A stretch of DNA of 64,000 bases from Eubacteriales bacterium (lineage in GTDB: Bacteria > Bacillota > Clostridia > Christensenellales > CAG-138). Position 1 is the stretch's first letter, and the number at the start of each line of letters is the position of its first letter. This document shows positions 61,309-64,000 of the stretch, in pieces. A model generated the notes under the pieces. It made no database searches. It worked only from the letters and a program-made list of their open reading frames with translations, and was not told the DNA's origin. The position numbers and the translations under genes were made by a program. The stretch covers positions 1 through 64,000 of the forward strand of contig JAJFTI010000034.1 of assembly GCA_021373115.1 (NCBI GenBank). The letters are read 5' to 3'.

Positions 61309-62913
61309 TTATTCCCTCGCGTTCTTCAGGGAGGCCGCAACAAATCCCTTAAAGAGCGGATGCGCGCGGTTCGGACGGCTCTTGAATTCCGGGTGGAACT
61401 GTACGCCAATGAAGAACGGGTGATCCTTTAATTCAACCGTTTCAATGATGCGATCATCCGGCGATGTGCCCGAAAGCACGAGCCCGACGCTTGAAAGCCG
61501 GTCGCGGTAATCGTTGTTGAACTCGTAGCGGTGCCGGTGCCGCTCGTGGATCAGCGGCTGCCGGTAGCATTCGTGCAGCAGCGTCCCTTCCAGTACCTTA
61601 CAGGGATAACTTCCAAGCCGCATGGTTCCGCCCATTTGAATTCCAGCATATTGATCCGGCATAAAGTCGATCACCTTGTGCGGGCTGTTTTCATCGAACT
61701 CGCCGGAGTTCGCGCCAAAGAGTCCGGCTACATTTCTCGCATACTCGATGACGGCAATTTGCATGCCAAGACACAGTCCGAGATAAGGAATCTTGTTTTC
61801 GCGCGCATATTTCGCGGTTTGAATCATTCCCTCCACACCGCGTACACCAAACCCGCCTGGCAGCACGATTCCGTTTAGTCCGGAAAGCTTTTCCGCAACA
61901 TTCTTCGCGTCGATCGTTTCGGAATCGATCCATTCAATTTCAACCACCGCGCTGTTTTCGTAACCCGCATGGCGCATTGCCTCCGCTACTGAGAGGTATG
62001 CATCGTGCAGTTTTACATATTTCCCCACCAGACCAATCTTTACATGATGCGTGCTGTTGCGAACACGCTCCAGCATTTCGTTCCATTCACGCAGGTTCGG
62101 CTGCGGCAGGTCAAGCTGCAGTTCACGGCAGACCACCTCGGAGAAGTTGCTGCGTTCCAGCATGATTGGCGCTTCGTAGAGCGTTTCCACGGTTAGATTT
62201 TCGATGACACAGTCCGGCTTAACGTTGCAGAACAGGCCGATTTTTCGCTTGATGGATTCGTCTACGGGACGGTCAACCCGCATTACGATCACGTTCGGCG
62301 TGATTCCCGAGGATTGGAGCTCTTTTACGGAGTGTTGCGTCGGTTTGGACTTGTGCTCGTCCGACCCCGAGAGATAGGGCACGAGCGTAACATGAATATA
62401 CAGGCAGTTGCTTGGGCCTACTTCGTGACCAACCTGGCGGATCGCTTCGAGAAACGGCTGGCTTTCGATGTCGCCAATGGTACCGCCAATCTCGGTGATC
62501 ACCACGTCCGCATGGGTCGTATCCGCAACGCTGTAGATGAAGCGCTTGATTTCGTTGGTTACGTGCGGAATCACCTGTACGGTTTCACCAAGATACGCGC
62601 CCGCGCGCTCGTTCGTCAGAATGTTCCAGTAGACCTTGCCGGTGGTCAGGTTGGAAAACCGGTTCAGATCCTCGTCGATAAACCGCTCGTAGTGTCCCAG
62701 ATCGAGATCGGTCTCCGCGCCGTCCTCGGTGACGAACACCTCCCCGTGCTGAAACGGGCTCATCGTGCCCGGATCAACGTTGATATAGGGATCCAGTTTC
62801 TGCGCGGCAACCTTCAGCCCGCGCGCCTTCAGCAGACGCCCGAGGGAAGCCGCCGTAATGCCCTTCCCAAGCCCCGATACAACGCCGCCCGTTACAAAAA
62901 TATACTTCGCCAT
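61309..62913 (-). CDS. pyrG: CTP synthase
   Basis: Makes CTP from UTP, ATP and glutamine. N-terminal synthetase domain starts [23 protein letters not shown]; the C-terminal class I amidotransferase has its nucleophile in [17 protein letters not shown] and the His-Glu pair in [12 protein letters not shown]. Length 534 is standard. GGAGGGGTTTGT precedes the ATG. Confidence 0.97.
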   Translation of the reverse strand: MAKYIFVTGGVVSGLGKGITAASLGRLLKARGLKVAAQKLDPYINVDPGTMSPFQHGEVFVTEDGAETDLDLGHYERFIDEDLNRFSNLTTGKVYWNILTNERAGAYLGETVQVIPHVTNEIKRFIYSVADTTHADVVITEIGGTIGDIESQPFLEAIRQVGHEVGPSNCLYIHVTLVPYLSGSDEHKSKPTQHSVKELQSSGITPNVIVMRVDRPVDESIKRKIGLFCNVKPDCVIENLTVETLYEAPIMLERSNFSEVVCRELQLDLPQPNLREWNEMLERVRNSTHHVKIGLVGKYVKLHDAYLSVAEAMRHAGYENSAVVEIEWIDSETIDAKNVAEKLSGLNGIVLPGGFGVRGVEGMIQTAKYARENKIPYLGLCLGMQIAVIEYARNVAGLFGANSGEFDENSPHKVIDFMPDQYAGIQMGGTMRLGSYPCKVLEGTLLHECYRQPLIHERHRHRYEFNNDYRDRLSSVGLVLSGTSPDDRIIETVELKDHPFFIGVQFHPEFKSRPNRAHPLFKGFVAASLKNARE

Positions 62914-63052
62914 ACAAACCCCTCCGTCGCTCTCTCATGGAATCGTAATTATCCCTTGGATCGTTTCGCCCCGGAAAAACAATAAAGCAACCGTGCTCTG
63001 GAGCGTACACCCCAAAGCAGGTCTTTATTCCGCGCGGTATTCATGGTTTAAC

Positions 63053-63083
63053 ACAAAAGAAACGCCCCTGTTTTCAAGGGGCG
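63053..63083 (-). terminator. Terminator after glmS
   Basis: CGCCCCT (63063-63069) pairs with AGGGGCG (63077-63083); on the minus strand TTTCTTTTG follows. Confidence 0.85.
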
Positions 63084-63096
63084 CTGAACGCGGTGG

Positions 63097-64000
63097 CTAT
63101 TCCACCGTAACGCTTTTGGCCAGATTTCGCGGCTGATCGACCGGGCAACCTTTCTGTACCGCGAGATAATAAGCGAGAAGCTGCATGGGTACGATCGCGC
63201 AAAGCGGTGCGAGCGTATCGTCCATCTGCTCGATTTCCCATTGCGTGTGCGAGTGCCCCTTCGCGCCTTCCCAGGGTCCGTTGGTCACGGTGAGCACATG
63301 CGCGCCGCGGACGCGAACTTCCTCCATGTTGCTGGCCATCTTTGCCTGGAGCTGCGGCTGCGTTGCAAGCGCAACAACGAGTGAACCATCTTCGATGAGC
63401 GCAATGGTTCCGTGTTTGAGTTCGCCCGCGGCATACGCCTCGGAGTGGATATAAGAAATTTCCTTGAGCTTGAGCGCCGCTTCCATGGCAAGCGCATAGT
63501 CCATGCCGCGGCCAATGAAGAACACATGCTTCACCGCGAACGAACGGCTCGCAAAAAACTGGATCTGTTCTTTATTGTCTAAAATTTTCTGCATCGCAGC
63601 CGGCACGCGGCTCATTTCTTTCAGCCGCGCAGTCACCGCCTCCTGCGACATTTCTCCCCGTTTCTGCGCAAGGTCGAGCGCGCTAAGATACAGAACGATG
63701 ATCTGCGCCAGATAGGATTTGGTTGCCGCAACGGCAATCTCGGGCCCCGCGTAGGTATAAAGCACACTTCCCGCTTCGCGCGATATGGTGCTCCCCGTTA
63801 CGTTACAGACCGCCATGGTCTCGCAGCCCAGCTCCTTTGCCCTGCGTAATGCGGCAATCGTATCCGCCGTTTCGCCGGACTGGCTGATGACGAGGAACGG
63901 TTCGCCGTTTTTCAGCATCGTATCGCCATAGCGAAATTCGCTCGCGATTTCAACGTCCACGCGAAGATTCGCCATGTGTTCGATGAACTTTTTGCCGAGC
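63097..64000 (-). CDS. glmS: Glucosamine-6-phosphate synthase, C-terminal part (5' end outside window)
   Basis: Makes glucosamine 6-phosphate from fructose 6-phosphate and glutamine, first step to UDP-GlcNAc. The visible 300 residues contain the isomerase SIS domains: VISQSGETADTIAALRRAK, YAGPEIAVAATKSYLAQI, FFIGRGMDYALAMEAALKLKEISYIHSEAYAAGELKHG (in parts) and the diagnostic C-terminus VDQPRNLAKSVTVE. The frame is open to the window edge, so the glutaminase domain and any glmS ribozyme lie outside. Confidence 0.96.
   Translation of the reverse strand, partial: LGKKFIEHMANLRVDVEIASEFRYGDTMLKNGEPFLVISQSGETADTIAALRRAKELGCETMAVCNVTGSTISREAGSVLYTYAGPEIAVAATKSYLAQIIVLYLSALDLAQKRGEMSQEAVTARLKEMSRVPAAMQKILDNKEQIQFFASRSFAVKHVFFIGRGMDYALAMEAALKLKEISYIHSEAYAAGELKHGTIALIEDGSLVVALATQPQLQAKMASNMEEVRVRGAHVLTVTNGPWEGAKGHSHTQWEIEQMDDTLAPLCAIVPMQLLAYYLAVQKGCPVDQPRNLAKSVTVE

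Noticed and set aside
63984..64000. glmS ribozyme
   Set aside because: It would precede the glmS start, which lies outside the window.

Overview
The window is one uninterrupted stretch of a low-mobility chromosome from an endospore-lineage Bacillota, most likely class Clostridia. The evidence is a spo0A gene at the end of the classic Firmicutes block (asp23-amaP-DUF2273-nusB-tsaD-like-xseA-xseB-ispA-dxs-tlyA-nadK-argR-recN-spo0A), an hrcA-grpE-dnaK-dnaJ operon with a CIRCE element, the Clostridia-type GGGtGRT/Fe-S scaffold pair, strong AGGAGG ribosome binding sites and anaerobic enzymes (a glycyl radical enzyme, an iron-type alcohol dehydrogenase). Coding DNA looks GC-rich and intergenic DNA clearly AT-richer. 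No species can be assigned by eye. There is no CRISPR array, rRNA, insertion sequence or prophage.

Layout. 1-6.8 kb: end of ahcY, an S41 protease, thrC, a small P-loop protein and a purine/pentose salvage pair (deoB-punA). 7-19 kb: the conserved spo0A-to-asp23 block, all on the minus strand. 19.4-23.1 kb: plus-strand genes for a GntR/FCD regulator with a palindromic operator, an orphan DNA methyltransferase, a YjbR protein and a flippase-like membrane protein. 23.2-31.3 kb: the heat-shock operon, hemW and lepA. 31.4-38.2 kb: an NlpC/P60 cell-wall hydrolase with a long disordered tail, an operon joining an unusual ECF S-component/transketolase-C fusion to cysK, an EamA exporter, and the GGGtGRT pair. 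38.4-50.6 kb: mixed small genes (lysoplasmalogenase, rmuC, acetyltransferases, Nudix, tRNA-Ala, tRNA-Arg, LytTR/DUF3021, PadR/DUF2812, racemase, RNHCP, an SDR, nfo). 50.6-54.0 kb: three translationally coupled glycosyltransferases. 54.2-61.2 kb: a glycyl radical enzyme with activase and a flavin-binding protein, a stand-alone Spo0A DNA-binding domain, an iron alcohol dehydrogenase and a ThiF-type E1 enzyme. 61.3-64 kb: pyrG and the 3' part of glmS.

The most unusual items are: the glycyl radical locus of unknown substrate; a Spo0A whose receiver has Asn-Asn where the Mg-binding acidic pair normally sits, together with a second Spo0A effector domain that has no receiver at all; an ECF transporter S-component carrying a shortened transketolase C-terminal domain, behind a structured leader; a terminator repeated three times in tandem; and two genes whose ATG sits exactly 7 nt after a -10 box and that lack a ribosome binding site, suggesting leaderless mRNAs.
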